DNA of 18,705 bases from Clostridiales bacterium (lineage in GTDB: Bacteria > Bacillota_A > Clostridia > Oscillospirales > Oscillospiraceae): assembly GCA_022777455.1 (NCBI GenBank), contig JALFGI010000041.1, forward strand, positions 1-18,705. Direction: 5' to 3'. Within the stretch, counting starts at the first letter, position 1; each line of letters starts with the position of its first letter. This document shows positions 6,463-13,911 of the stretch, piece by piece. The notes beneath the pieces are model-generated. The model was given only the letters and a program-made list of their open reading frames with translations. It searched no databases and was not told the DNA's origin. A program made the translations under genes and the position numbers.

Positions 6463-6609
6463 CTGTAGGGGAGGCTCGTAGCCTCCCGTCAGGTTCCGGG
6501 CCTGAGTGTTCGGTTGAATGGTATCATGCCTGACATGGTACGGATTCGCCTGACCCTGTTGGTAATCGTAAGGTTGTACCGCGCGGGAGGCTAAGAGCCT
6601 CCCCTACAG
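6463..6609 (-). repeat. MITE-like 147-bp element, copy 1 (inverted)
   Basis: Begins CTGTAGGGGAGGCTCGTAGC and ends with the matching CCCCTACAG; each end is itself a GGGAGGCT/AGCCTCCC hairpin. Its reverse complement is collinear with copy 2 at 14849-14995, which has identical length, and with partial copy 3 at 18264, including the shared interior ATTCAACCGAACACTCA. No coding capacity. It lies between convergent genes (AraC and GH105) and fills most of the 6445-6685 gap. A 12-bp direct repeat AAAATCCAACTG occurs at 6424-6435 and 6454-6465, the second running into the left end. Confidence 0.85.
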
Positions 6610-6685
6610 TGAGTGCGAGAAGCAATTGCGGCGAGCAGGAACGTTACCGGGCACTGCCCGCTAAGCAGCAATTTGCCTGCTTGTA

Positions 6686-7804
6686 TCACAGCCGCTTGAT
6701 CTCCGTATAGCACAAAATGAAGGGGGCCACGCCCTTGGCGTCGTTTTCCACCACGGGCTCGGAGATATAGTATTCAAAGGTGCCGTCCCGGCGGCGGTTG
6801 TTCTCCGGGCCCAGGCCCGCCACCAGGCAGATTCCACCCAGATTCAGGGTGTCGCCTGTGAAAGACAGATATTTTCCCCCAATGCCGCTGAAGGTCTTCT
6901 GGCCCTTGGCGGCATATTCTTTGTCCAGTACGCCCAGTCGGGCGCCCTTGAGCATGGCGTAGGCGATCATGGAGCTGCCGCTGGTTTCCAGGTAGTTCCC
7001 CGCCCGGCTGCCCTGGTCGGGCACCTGGTAGTACATGCCGGTTTCCTCATCGGCATACCGGGCGATGCCCTCCATGAGCTGGGCAAAGATGGCGGCCAGC
7101 TTCTGCCGGTCCTCCCCGGTGACGATCTCCAGCAGGTCTGCCAGCGCCACAGAGAACCAGCCGATGCTCCGCAGCCAAAAGCTCTTGGAGCAGCCGGTGA
7201 TGGGGTCTGCCCAGAAGGCGGTGCGGCTGGCATCATAGCCATGGTAATACAGGCCCTTTTCCCCGTCGTACATTCTTTCATGGACGGTTTCGATCTGGTG
7301 CAGGATATCGGAATAATCCCCGCCGCCAAAAGCCTGCTGGTACAGGGCATAGAACACCTGAGCCATGTAGATGCCGTCCAGCCAGACCTGGTTGGGGTAG
7401 ATGGCCTTGTGCCAGAAATTTCCCTCCATGGTTCTGGGCTGACTCGCCAGGTGGCGCTTCAGGTTTTCCGCCGCCAGGCGGTATTTTTCCTTCCCGGTGG
7501 CCCGGTACAGGGGCAGCAGCACCCGGCCCTCGTTGATGTCGTCCAGGTTGAATTTCTCCGGTTGGTAGGTACGGATGGTGCCGTCGGGCAGCACATAGGA
7601 GTCGATGAAGCCCTACACAAAGTCGAAGTATTCCCGCTCCCCGGTAATTTCCGCCATGCTCAGCAGGGCGGTCATCATGCAGCCGTCGATGTAGTTCCAG
7701 CTGCCCTTCTTCCCTTCCCGGAGCTTTTCAATGTTCCAGATGGTCCGGTCCGGGGTGGATTCCTGAATCAGCTGGTGAATATAAGCGTCAATTTTCTGAT
7801 ACAT
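6686..7804 (-). pseudogene. GH105 unsaturated (rhamno)galacturonyl hydrolase interrupted by an in-frame TAG
   Basis: The 1119-bp frame would encode 372 residues, the normal size of YteR-like GH105 enzymes, but codon 64 is TAG (7613-7615). Residues 1-63 form the first part of the alpha-barrel and residues 65-372 continue in the same frame with family-like sequence (GFIDSYVLPDGTIRTY, LDDINEGRVLLPLY, WHKAIYPNQVWLDGIYMAQ). The aspartate of WLDG falls at residue 143, matching the known catalytic Asp143 of B. subtilis YteR. GH105 enzymes hydrate the 4,5-double bond of unsaturated uronic ends left by pectin or rhamnogalacturonan lyases, in the cytoplasm; no signal peptide is present here. It is the last gene of the operon, 6 nt after GH28, with GGAG 9 nt before ATG 7804. 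A downstream GTG at 7594 could start a 302-residue fragment, but without the first helices. There is no other damage, so the mutation is recent, read through, or an error. Confidence 0.85.
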
Positions 7805-7810
7805 AGGGCT

Positions 7811-9358
7811 TCACTCCACTTCCAGGGATTCGTAATGATCCGCCACAATCTGCTCCCCCGCCTGGCCCTCCAGGGTGACGTTTTTGATGGAGATGCGGCG
7901 CACATTGTCCAGGTACAGTCCCAAGCGGCATTCCTCCTGGGCGTAATTCTTCATGATGGGCTTGCCGGGCCTGGCGTCCTTGGCGTAGGTGAAGGACACG
8001 TCCTGGAAATTCACCTCATCGATGGGCATTTCCGGCAGGCCGTCGATGTAGCAGGCGGCCACCTCCACGTCGGTGCAGGTCAGGCGGCGGAAGGTGAACT
8101 TCCCCAGATGGGGGGTGCGCTCGTCCACCGGCAGGTGCTCCCGGCTCCACACATATTCGCTGAACCGGTCCGGGGCACAGCAGTTGTACCACATGTTGAT
8201 GGCCACGGGGGTCAGAACCCCCTCCATGCGGATGTTTTCAAAGAGAATGTTGTTCAGCACGCAGTCCTCGCCCCGGCCCCGGCGGGTTTTGATCCGCAGG
8301 CCCCGGTCCGTTCCCCGGAACCAGCACTGGGACACGGAGAGGTTGCGCACTCCCGCGCCGATCTCGCTGCCAAGGGTCACGGCCCCGTGGCCGAACTCCA
8401 TCAGGCAGTTGCGGATGGTGTGGTGGTCGGCGGGCTGCTTGTACCACCGGCCCAGGTCGATCTTGCCGGACTTGATGGCAATGCAGTCATCCCCCACGCT
8501 GAACCGGCAGCCGATGATGTCCACCCCGTCGCAGGCCTCCGGATCGATGGCATCGGTGTTGGGACTGTTTTTCGGGGCCTTGATGCTGATGTCGTACAGG
8601 CCCACCTGCTTGGAGAAGAAGGGATGGAACTGCCAGGAGGCGGAATTCTGGGCGATGACGCCGTGGACCGTCACATTTTCGCACCGGTTGAAGAAGAACA
8701 GCCGGGGACGGGCGACGGCGAACTCCTTAAAGCGGGTCCAGAATTCGCTGTTCTGGGCATTGCCGTCCACGGTGCCGGGACCCACAACGGTGATGTCCCG
8801 GGCGTGCTCGGCAAAAATCAGAGCCTGGCACATGGGCACGGCGTTGCCCTCCCAGGCGCCGTACACCCTGGGTTCCCCGGTGAAGAGATCGTTGATCTCC
8901 CCGGGGATTACGGGATAATGGCTCCGGTCCGTGTCCCCCAGCAACACCGCTCCCTCCCCAAGAGAGAGGGTGATGTGGCTTTTCAGAGCCAGGGGGCCGG
9001 TGCGGTAGGTGCCCGCCGGGAAATGGAGCAGGCCACCCTCCGGCAGGCAGTGGATGGCCGCCTGGATGGTGACGGTATCGTCGGCCACACCGTCACCCAG
9101 GGCACCGAAGTCCTTCACGTTCACCCCGGCGGTGACGGCTTTGGTGGTAAAGGCAAGTTCCTCTTCCATTCCCTCCCCGGTCACCTTTAGCCGGTAAGCC
9201 GTGGCCGGGCGCAGGGAGAACAGAGAGAATACGTTGGAATCGGACTCCATGTATTTTTCCCCGTCCAGCCACACGGTGTAGTGCACCGGGGCGTAGTAGG
9301 GGGCGTCGTTTTCCAGTTCAAAGCAGGCCGAAACCGGACTGGTAAAAAGCAGCTTCAT
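7811..9358 (-). CDS. GH28 polygalacturonase / exo-polygalacturonosidase, cytoplasmic
   Basis: A 515-residue glycoside hydrolase family 28 enzyme that hydrolyses alpha-1,4-linked galacturonate. A fibronectin-III-like N-terminal module (about 1-75) precedes the right-handed beta-helix, which opens with VKDFGALGDGVADDT (81-95). All four GH28 active-site motifs are intact: NTD at 267-269, GDD at 289-291 (VGDDCIAIKSG), HG near 324 (FGHGAVTLGSE) and RIK at 355-357. The domain layout resembles exo-acting PehX-type enzymes that release galacturonate or digalacturonate. There is no signal peptide, so the substrate should be imported oligogalacturonides. ATG 9358 lies 3 nt after the permease stop, with AAGGAAGGA as ribosome site inside the permease end, and the GH105 gene follows after 6 nt. 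Family certain; exo-mode inferred. Confidence 0.93.
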   Translation of the reverse strand: MKLLFTSPVSACFELENDAPYYAPVHYTVWLDGEKYMESDSNVFSLFSLRPATAYRLKVTGEGMEEELAFTTKAVTAGVNVKDFGALGDGVADDTVTIQAAIHCLPEGGLLHFPAGTYRTGPLALKSHITLSLGEGAVLLGDTDRSHYPVIPGEINDLFTGEPRVYGAWEGNAVPMCQALIFAEHARDITVVGPGTVDGNAQNSEFWTRFKEFAVARPRLFFFNRCENVTVHGVIAQNSASWQFHPFFSKQVGLYDISIKAPKNSPNTDAIDPEACDGVDIIGCRFSVGDDCIAIKSGKIDLGRWYKQPADHHTIRNCLMEFGHGAVTLGSEIGAGVRNLSVSQCWFRGTDRGLRIKTRRGRGEDCVLNNILFENIRMEGVLTPVAINMWYNCCAPDRFSEYVWSREHLPVDERTPHLGKFTFRRLTCTDVEVAACYIDGLPEMPIDEVNFQDVSFTYAKDARPGKPIMKNYAQEECRLGLYLDNVRRISIKNVTLEGQAGEQIVADHYESLEVE

Positions 9359-9361
9359 CAG

Positions 9362-11113
9362 TTATCCTTCCTTTCCTTTTGCACTGGCCATGGCATCGGC
9401 AAGAATGCGCCGGCCCAGATGCTTCATGCCCACAAAAAGCAGATCAAAGCCCATATAAAACAAGCCAAAGAGCACCGGCTCCACCCCCAGATGGACGGTA
9501 TCGGTCCGGCCGGTGACGGATACGATTACCGTATTGATCACCTGATAGAAAGCGTACACGCAGAAAAGCAGCGCAAAGGCGTAGAGAATGTTCAAAAAGA
9601 AAGCGATCATTCCCTTTTTGGGGAACATCATCCAGCTGTCATTTTCCCCGGGGACGGTGGATAGAAACCGCAGGACGTTGTTCACCAGCAGGTCGGTGAC
9701 CAGGCCCAGGGAGAGGCCGAACACCAGCATCATATCCAGCAGGTTGGTTAGGTAAATGCCCAATCCCCAGAAAATGAAGAAGCAGGCCGCCCCGGCAAAC
9801 CAAGCCTTCAGCAGCACCACCTTCAGCCACCGGGGCAGATGGAGGCCGCTTTTGGAGCGGTATTTTTCCAGCTCCTCCTTGGAAACCTCCGGAGCGTTTT
9901 CCGCGTTGGCCGTCACCAGGTCGTCCACGGCTTTGGTATTCAGCTTGTAGTAGTCCGAAATTTCCCGCAGCTGCTCCGGGGAGCGCAGCGGGGTGTTTTT
10001 TTGTTTCTTGCCATAGTTGCTCCAAAATGATGAAATACGTGTTTCGTCCACTGCCCAGCTACTGTACAGCGACACGTCGGATGCCTTCCGGGCGATGGTG
10101 TTGGCGCCGATCACCAGCAGCATACCAACCACATTGTTCATCATCTCCGCGGCGGAGGCAATGCCCTTGGCCGCGCCGGCCATGCCGTAGCGCTGGGCGA
10201 AGGTGGAAACCACGTCGGCGGTGACGTAGGTATTGGTGTTGTACAGCAGCAGCACCTTTTCGTAGCCGATGTTCAGCAGAGAACCGATTCTCGTAATCAG
10301 CATGATGACGATGGTGGACAGGATGCTGGGCAGCACCACGTACTTCATCTGGGCCATTTTGCCGGCGCCGTCGATCTGGGCGGCCTCATAGCTGGTGGGA
10401 GAGATGGCAATGATGGCGGCAAAGAACACGATGGAATCGTAGCCCGCCGATTCCCAGATACCGGAAATCTGATAGATGGCACGGAAGAAGCCCGGCTGAT
10501 TCAGAAGACCCCCTTGGGCCACCTCCTGGGAGATCAGCCCCAGATTGCACAGCAGCTGGGAAACGATGCCCATGTTGGAGGTCAGGGAGCCCTGCTTGAC
10601 CAGCATAGTCACCAGGGAGGTCATGACCACGGTGGACATGAACTTGGGCAGGTAGGTCATCACCTGGTAGACGGACCGGGCGATATTGGACTTGATCTCA
10701 TTGAAGAAGAGTGCCAGAATGATGGGCATGGGGAAGCCAAAGCACAGTCCGTAGAAGCTCAGCAGGAAGGTGTTTCGCATGGCCCGCCAGAACTCGGTGG
10801 TCTTGGAGCCGTCACCCACCAGCAGCACCTTGAAATTGGAGAAGCCGGCGAACAGCTGCTCCGCCACGGGCTTCACTTCGTCGGACACCTTAAAGCAGCC
10901 AAGCAGCTCGTACATGGGGAAATACCGCCAGAACAGGAACACCAGCAGCATGGGAATGAGCATTAAGTACAGCCGCCAGTCCTTGGCCACCGTCCGGCAC
11001 ACATGGAGCCAGTAATGCTTCTCCACATCGTCCCGCACGGCCTGCTCGGGATTCTCCCGATAAATTTGATTGACCTCATCGTATACGAGGAAGTCTGCAG
11101 CCTTTGCTTTCAT
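9362..11113 (-). CDS. LplB-type sugar ABC permease with an extra C-terminal membrane domain
   Basis: A 583-residue protein. Residues about 40-350 form an LplB/YtcP-like permease of the binding-protein-dependent type with six membrane helices; the conserved WESAGYDSIVFFAAI and the EAA loop (EAAQIDGAGKMAQMKYVVLP, near 243-262) contact the ATPase. The usual end (ANTIARKASDVSL) falls near 349. About 230 further residues follow: a charged linker (355-428) and four predicted helices (430-565) of no family I recognise. Start ATG 11113 is preferred over TTG 11116 because AGGAGG lies 6 nt upstream; the upstream gene's TGA overlaps it by one base (TGATG), implying coupled translation. Its natural partners, an LplC-like second permease and a binding protein, are not adjacent, since GH28 starts 3 nt after the stop. 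The ATPase at 4222-5292 is a likely partner. Confidence 0.88.
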   Translation of the reverse strand: MKAKAADFLVYDEVNQIYRENPEQAVRDDVEKHYWLHVCRTVAKDWRLYLMLIPMLLVFLFWRYFPMYELLGCFKVSDEVKPVAEQLFAGFSNFKVLLVGDGSKTTEFWRAMRNTFLLSFYGLCFGFPMPIILALFFNEIKSNIARSVYQVMTYLPKFMSTVVMTSLVTMLVKQGSLTSNMGIVSQLLCNLGLISQEVAQGGLLNQPGFFRAIYQISGIWESAGYDSIVFFAAIIAISPTSYEAAQIDGAGKMAQMKYVVLPSILSTIVIMLITRIGSLLNIGYEKVLLLYNTNTYVTADVVSTFAQRYGMAGAAKGIASAAEMMNNVVGMLLVIGANTIARKASDVSLYSSWAVDETRISSFWSNYGKKQKNTPLRSPEQLREISDYYKLNTKAVDDLVTANAENAPEVSKEELEKYRSKSGLHLPRWLKVVLLKAWFAGAACFFIFWGLGIYLTNLLDMMLVFGLSLGLVTDLLVNNVLRFLSTVPGENDSWMMFPKKGMIAFFLNILYAFALLFCVYAFYQVINTVIVSVTGRTDTVHLGVEPVLFGLFYMGFDLLFVGMKHLGRRILADAMASAKGKEG

Positions 11114-11697
11114 CAAAATCCTCCTTTTTGCTTCTTCTGCTGCTCCTGCAAGCGACGCAGGTAACTTTTTTGATCTTCAAACACGCCATCCAGCCGCCTG
11201 GCCAGGGAGACCACCACCATGGCGAACACATCGCTGAGGGTGTCGGTGGTGAAAAATCCCACGCAGGTTTCCAAGCTCGTGCCCAGCACCAGAGCCACCG
11301 CGGCTCTCCTCAGCTGCATGGCCAGGGTCACCCCCAGGGCAAACAGCGCGGTGAAGAGCATGTCGCTGCGGATCTTTTCCTTCCCACCGTGGCGCAGCAG
11401 CGGAAGCAGGAGCAGGCCCGCCAGATTGCCCAGGGCGTAGATCGCCAGCTGCCGCGCAGTACCGCCGGAGGCCAGCCAGAAGGCCGCCCCACCCAGCACC
11501 GCGTGGAGCCCGGCCCAGGGCCCCCAGCGCATGAGCACGATGGCGCACAGTGCGCTTGTGACAGAGACGGTGTACAGCTGGTCGGCAAACCACCGGTTCG
11601 CTGCCAGGGTGATGACGTATTCACAAACCGCCAGAATCACCCCAAAGATGGTCAGGTCCACGTTGCGGTATTCTGCCAGGGTCAGTTGGCGCTTCAT
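11113..11697 (-). CDS. Hypothetical integral membrane protein, first gene of the pectin transport operon
   Basis: A 194-residue protein that I do not assign to a named family. It has five or six predicted membrane helices (roughly 14-34, 41-58, 63-78, 84-101, 114-130, 136-175) and a basic, glutamine/lysine-rich cytoplasmic tail (LRRLQEQQKKQKGGF). Size and topology loosely resemble S components of ECF transporters or small accessory membrane subunits, but no motif supports either. ATG 11697 has AAAGG 8 nt upstream and is the first start codon after a promoter-like region with a 27-bp conserved element. The stop overlaps the permease start by one base, so the two products are probably made in a fixed ratio and may form one complex. 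Its role in oligogalacturonide uptake is inferred from context only. Confidence 0.75.
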   Translation of the reverse strand: MKRQLTLAEYRNVDLTIFGVILAVCEYVITLAANRWFADQLYTVSVTSALCAIVLMRWGPWAGLHAVLGGAAFWLASGGTARQLAIYALGNLAGLLLLPLLRHGGKEKIRSDMLFTALFALGVTLAMQLRRAAVALVLGTSLETCVGFFTTDTLSDVFAMVVVSLARRLDGVFEDQKSYLRRLQEQQKKQKGGF

Positions 11698-11726
11698 AGC
11701 ATAATCCTTTCAATCTATCTACAAAT

Positions 11727-11785
11727 ATTCTAGAGATATCGTACCGCAAAGTACATATCAAAAACGATTTGCTTTATGCGCAAAA
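11727..11785 (-). promoter_or_regulatory. Transport/GH28/GH105 operon promoter with upstream activator-like element
   Basis: The 27-bp element at 11759-11785 (23/27 identical to 5439-5465) is followed on the minus strand after exactly 26 nt by TAGAAT (11727-11732). The -35 region (TGTACT) is poor. The element also lies upstream of the divergent pectinesterase promoter, so one site could serve both directions. Confidence 0.55.
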
Positions 11786-11826
11786 AAATCATTGGGGAAA
11801 GAAAGGATTTATTTATTTTGATAATG

Positions 11827-11835
11827 TGGTATAAT
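11827..11835 (+). promoter_or_regulatory. Extended -10 promoter of the pectinesterase/MATE genes
   Basis: TGGTATAAT at 11827-11835 is an extended -10 box. No good -35 is visible at 17 bp (ATTTAT), consistent with dependence on an activator. Predicted start near 11842, about 43 nt before ATG 11885. Confidence 0.55.
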
Positions 11836-11884
11836 GTTTCTTGGGTAATCTACATAAGTTTTTTCGGCTCCGAGGTGGATTCTT

Positions 11885-12469
11885 ATGAAATATGCGTGTT
11901 TTCTCACCCCCCAGGATGATTTGCAGCAAGCCCTGGATTCCGCCCCAAAGGACGCTTTTGTCCATCTGGCTGCCGGAATTTACCAGCAGAAGATCGTGAT
12001 CCGCACCCCGGGGCTGACCATCGTTGGGCAAGGTGCTGAAAACACCATCCTCATATTTGACGATTATGCACAAAAGCTGGACGAACAAGGCCGGGAGTAT
12101 ATTACCTCCCGGACCTACACCCTGGCGGTGTGCGCTGACGGCGTACAGATGGAGCATCTTTCCATTGTCAACGATGCCCGCTCCCCGGAGAAAAAGGGGC
12201 AGGAGGTGGCCCTGACGGTATACGGCGACGACTTCCAAATGGAAAACTGCCGCTTGACCTGTGAGGAAGGCGTCACCCCCGGCAGCATTTACTTGGCCCG
12301 GCCCTGGCGGGACTACGGTCTGACCACCTTCCGGAACTGCACGATGGATCGCCACATTGCCCCGTCGGGCTTCGACAAATGGAACGACACCAACCGGGAC
12401 CAAACCGCCCGGTTCTATGAATCCCCCGCCATCCCGGGCAGAGTCCCCTGGATCAACCGGGAGGGCTGA
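11885..12469 (+). pseudogene. Pectinesterase (CE8) remnant lacking its catalytic core
   Basis: The 194-residue product matches both ends of a carbohydrate esterase 8 pectin methylesterase (normally about 300 residues) joined in frame. Residues 1-122 carry the N-terminal beta-helix, with VHLAAGIYQQKIVI, LTIVGQGAENTIL and the VALTVYGDDFQMENCRL coil. The text then jumps directly to the C-terminal SIYLARPWRDYG (LGRPW motif), HIAPSGFDKWN and TARFYE. The intervening roughly 100 residues, including QDTL and DFIFG with both catalytic aspartates, are absent. The sequence around the joint (NCRLT-CEEG) looks like one helix-coil repeat fused to another, as if two short repeats had recombined. No signal peptide. 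ATG 11885 follows a TCCGAGGTGG ribosome site. The gene is probably inactive; the MATE gene follows after 53 nt. Confidence 0.82.
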
Positions 12470-12522
12470 TACCCGAAAGGATTCCGTAGGGGCAGCATTT
12501 CATCTAGAAAGAAGTATTTCCC

Positions 12523-13857
12523 ATGCAGGACATGACCAAGGGGAGCATCCTCTCCCATCTGATTCGATATGCCATTCCCATGATTCTGGGGAACATCCTC
12601 CAGCTGACCTACAATGCGGTGGACTCCATCATCATCGGCAAATTTCTGGGTGAAAACGCCCTTGCGGCGGTGAGCACCTCCGACCCCATTTTTACCATCC
12701 TGGTGCTGGGTGCCTCCGGCGTCAGCCTGGGTACCTCGGTGATGATCAGCAAATTCAAAGGGGCCCGGAACGAGGAAAAAATCCGCCAGGAATTCGCCAC
12801 CACCCTGATTTTCGGCGCGTTCTTCTCCCTGGGCGTGTTTGCCCTGGGGCTTACCCTGGCAGGACACCTGCTGCGCTGGATTCAAACCCCGGCAGCCGCC
12901 ATGGTTCAGGCAAAAACCTATCTGCGGGTTTACCTGGTGGGCTTTCTGTTCACCTTTCAATATAATGTGCTGGCTTCCTCTCTGCGGGGGCTGGGAGACT
13001 CCAAAACCCCGGTGTATTTTCTGGGCCTCAGCTGCGGTCTGAACATCTTCCTGGACCTGCTGCTGGTGGCGGTGCTCCCCCTGGGGGTGGCAGGCGCCGC
13101 CCTGGCCACGGTGATTTCCCAGGCCGTCTCCGCCCTGGGCTGCCTGAACCACATCCGAAAGCATGTGCCCCTGCTCTCTCTCACCCGGCGGGAGCTGCGC
13201 ATCAGCCGCCCCCTGCTGAAAGAAACGCTGCAGATCGGTTTTCTCACCGCCCTGCAGCAGGCCGCCCAGCCCATCGGCAAGGTGTGCATCCAGGGGGTGA
13301 TCAACACCCAGGGTGTTGCCGCCATCGACGCCTTCAACGCCGGGTGCAAAATCGAGGACTTCGCCCGGATTCCCACCCAGAGCATCGGCAACGGCATCAT
13401 GACCTGCACCGCCCAGAACCGGGGCGCGGGCCAGGAAAAGCGGATGTACGACGCTTTCACCAAGGGACTGCTGCTGGCAGGAATATACTTCCCCCTGATT
13501 TTCATCCTCACCCAGCTGATCAAGGGTCCCGCCATTGCCCTGCTGTGCCCCGACGGGGCAGAGGAAATCGTGGCCGCGGGGGTCAGCTACATCGGCCTGA
13601 AGGCCTTCTTCTTCCTGATGCCCGGCCTGACCAACGCCATCCAGGGCCACTTTCGCGGCCTGGGAATGATGAAAATGGTGCTCTTCGGCACGGTGCTGCA
13701 AACCGCTGTGCGCACGTTGTGCGTCTTTTTCTGGGTGCCCAAAATGGGTATCAACGGCGAGGCCTGGGCCTGCTTCACCGGGTGGGCCTGCATGGTTATC
13801 GTGCAGTACGGACTGTATTTCTATTGGAGAAAAACCAAAAAGCTGCCCACCATGTAA
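12523..13857 (+). CDS. MATE-family multidrug/sodium efflux transporter
   Basis: A 444-residue MATE transporter of the DinF/NorM-like bacterial branch with twelve predicted membrane helices in two six-helix halves (about 12-215 and 232-440). The opening MTKGSILSHLIRYAIPMILGNIL and the NAVDSIIIGKFLGENALAAV segment are typical, as is the second-half repeat (GVINTQGVAAIDAFNAGCKI). These proteins export organic cations or drugs against sodium or proton gradients; the substrate cannot be read from sequence. ATG 12523 has a modest GAAAGAAG site. It follows the pectinesterase remnant on the same strand and may share its promoter, but a role in pectin use is not indicated. Its 3' end overlaps the terminator of the convergent AraC gene. 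Confidence 0.92.
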   Translation: MQDMTKGSILSHLIRYAIPMILGNILQLTYNAVDSIIIGKFLGENALAAVSTSDPIFTILVLGASGVSLGTSVMISKFKGARNEEKIRQEFATTLIFGAFFSLGVFALGLTLAGHLLRWIQTPAAAMVQAKTYLRVYLVGFLFTFQYNVLASSLRGLGDSKTPVYFLGLSCGLNIFLDLLLVAVLPLGVAGAALATVISQAVSALGCLNHIRKHVPLLSLTRRELRISRPLLKETLQIGFLTALQQAAQPIGKVCIQGVINTQGVAAIDAFNAGCKIEDFARIPTQSIGNGIMTCTAQNRGAGQEKRMYDAFTKGLLLAGIYFPLIFILTQLIKGPAIALLCPDGAEEIVAAGVSYIGLKAFFFLMPGLTNAIQGHFRGLGMMKMVLFGTVLQTAVRTLCVFFWVPKMGINGEAWACFTGWACMVIVQYGLYFYWRKTKKLPTM

Positions 13858-13869
13858 AGTAGGCAGCTT
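13840..13869 (-). terminator. Rho-independent terminator shared by convergent MATE and AraC genes
   Basis: AAGCTGCC (13840-13847) and GGCAGCTT (13862-13869) form an 8-bp stem. On the minus strand the stem is followed by TTTGGTTTTT, giving a good terminator for the AraC gene. The MATE stop codon lies inside the loop. Confidence 0.65.
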
Positions 13870-13911
13870 GCAAATAGACGATGGGTTGGATGGGAGTCTG
13901 AGGCGATCCCG

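Noticed and set aside
6463..6609. CRISPR-like or tandem repeat array
   Set aside because: There are single dispersed copies with terminal inverted repeats, not regularly spaced direct repeats.
7241..9190. 649-codon plus-strand open frame
   Set aside because: Antisense of GH105 and GH28 with shadow-like composition; the sense frame has intact GH28 motifs.
9750..10085. Second permease (LplC) hidden in the C-terminal part of the fused permease
   Set aside because: The extension has no EAA loop or other permease motif and only four predicted helices.
12415..13701. 428-codon minus-strand frame opposite the MATE gene
   Set aside because: The plus strand encodes a complete MATE protein; the minus frame is Gly/Gln/His-rich with no recognisable family.
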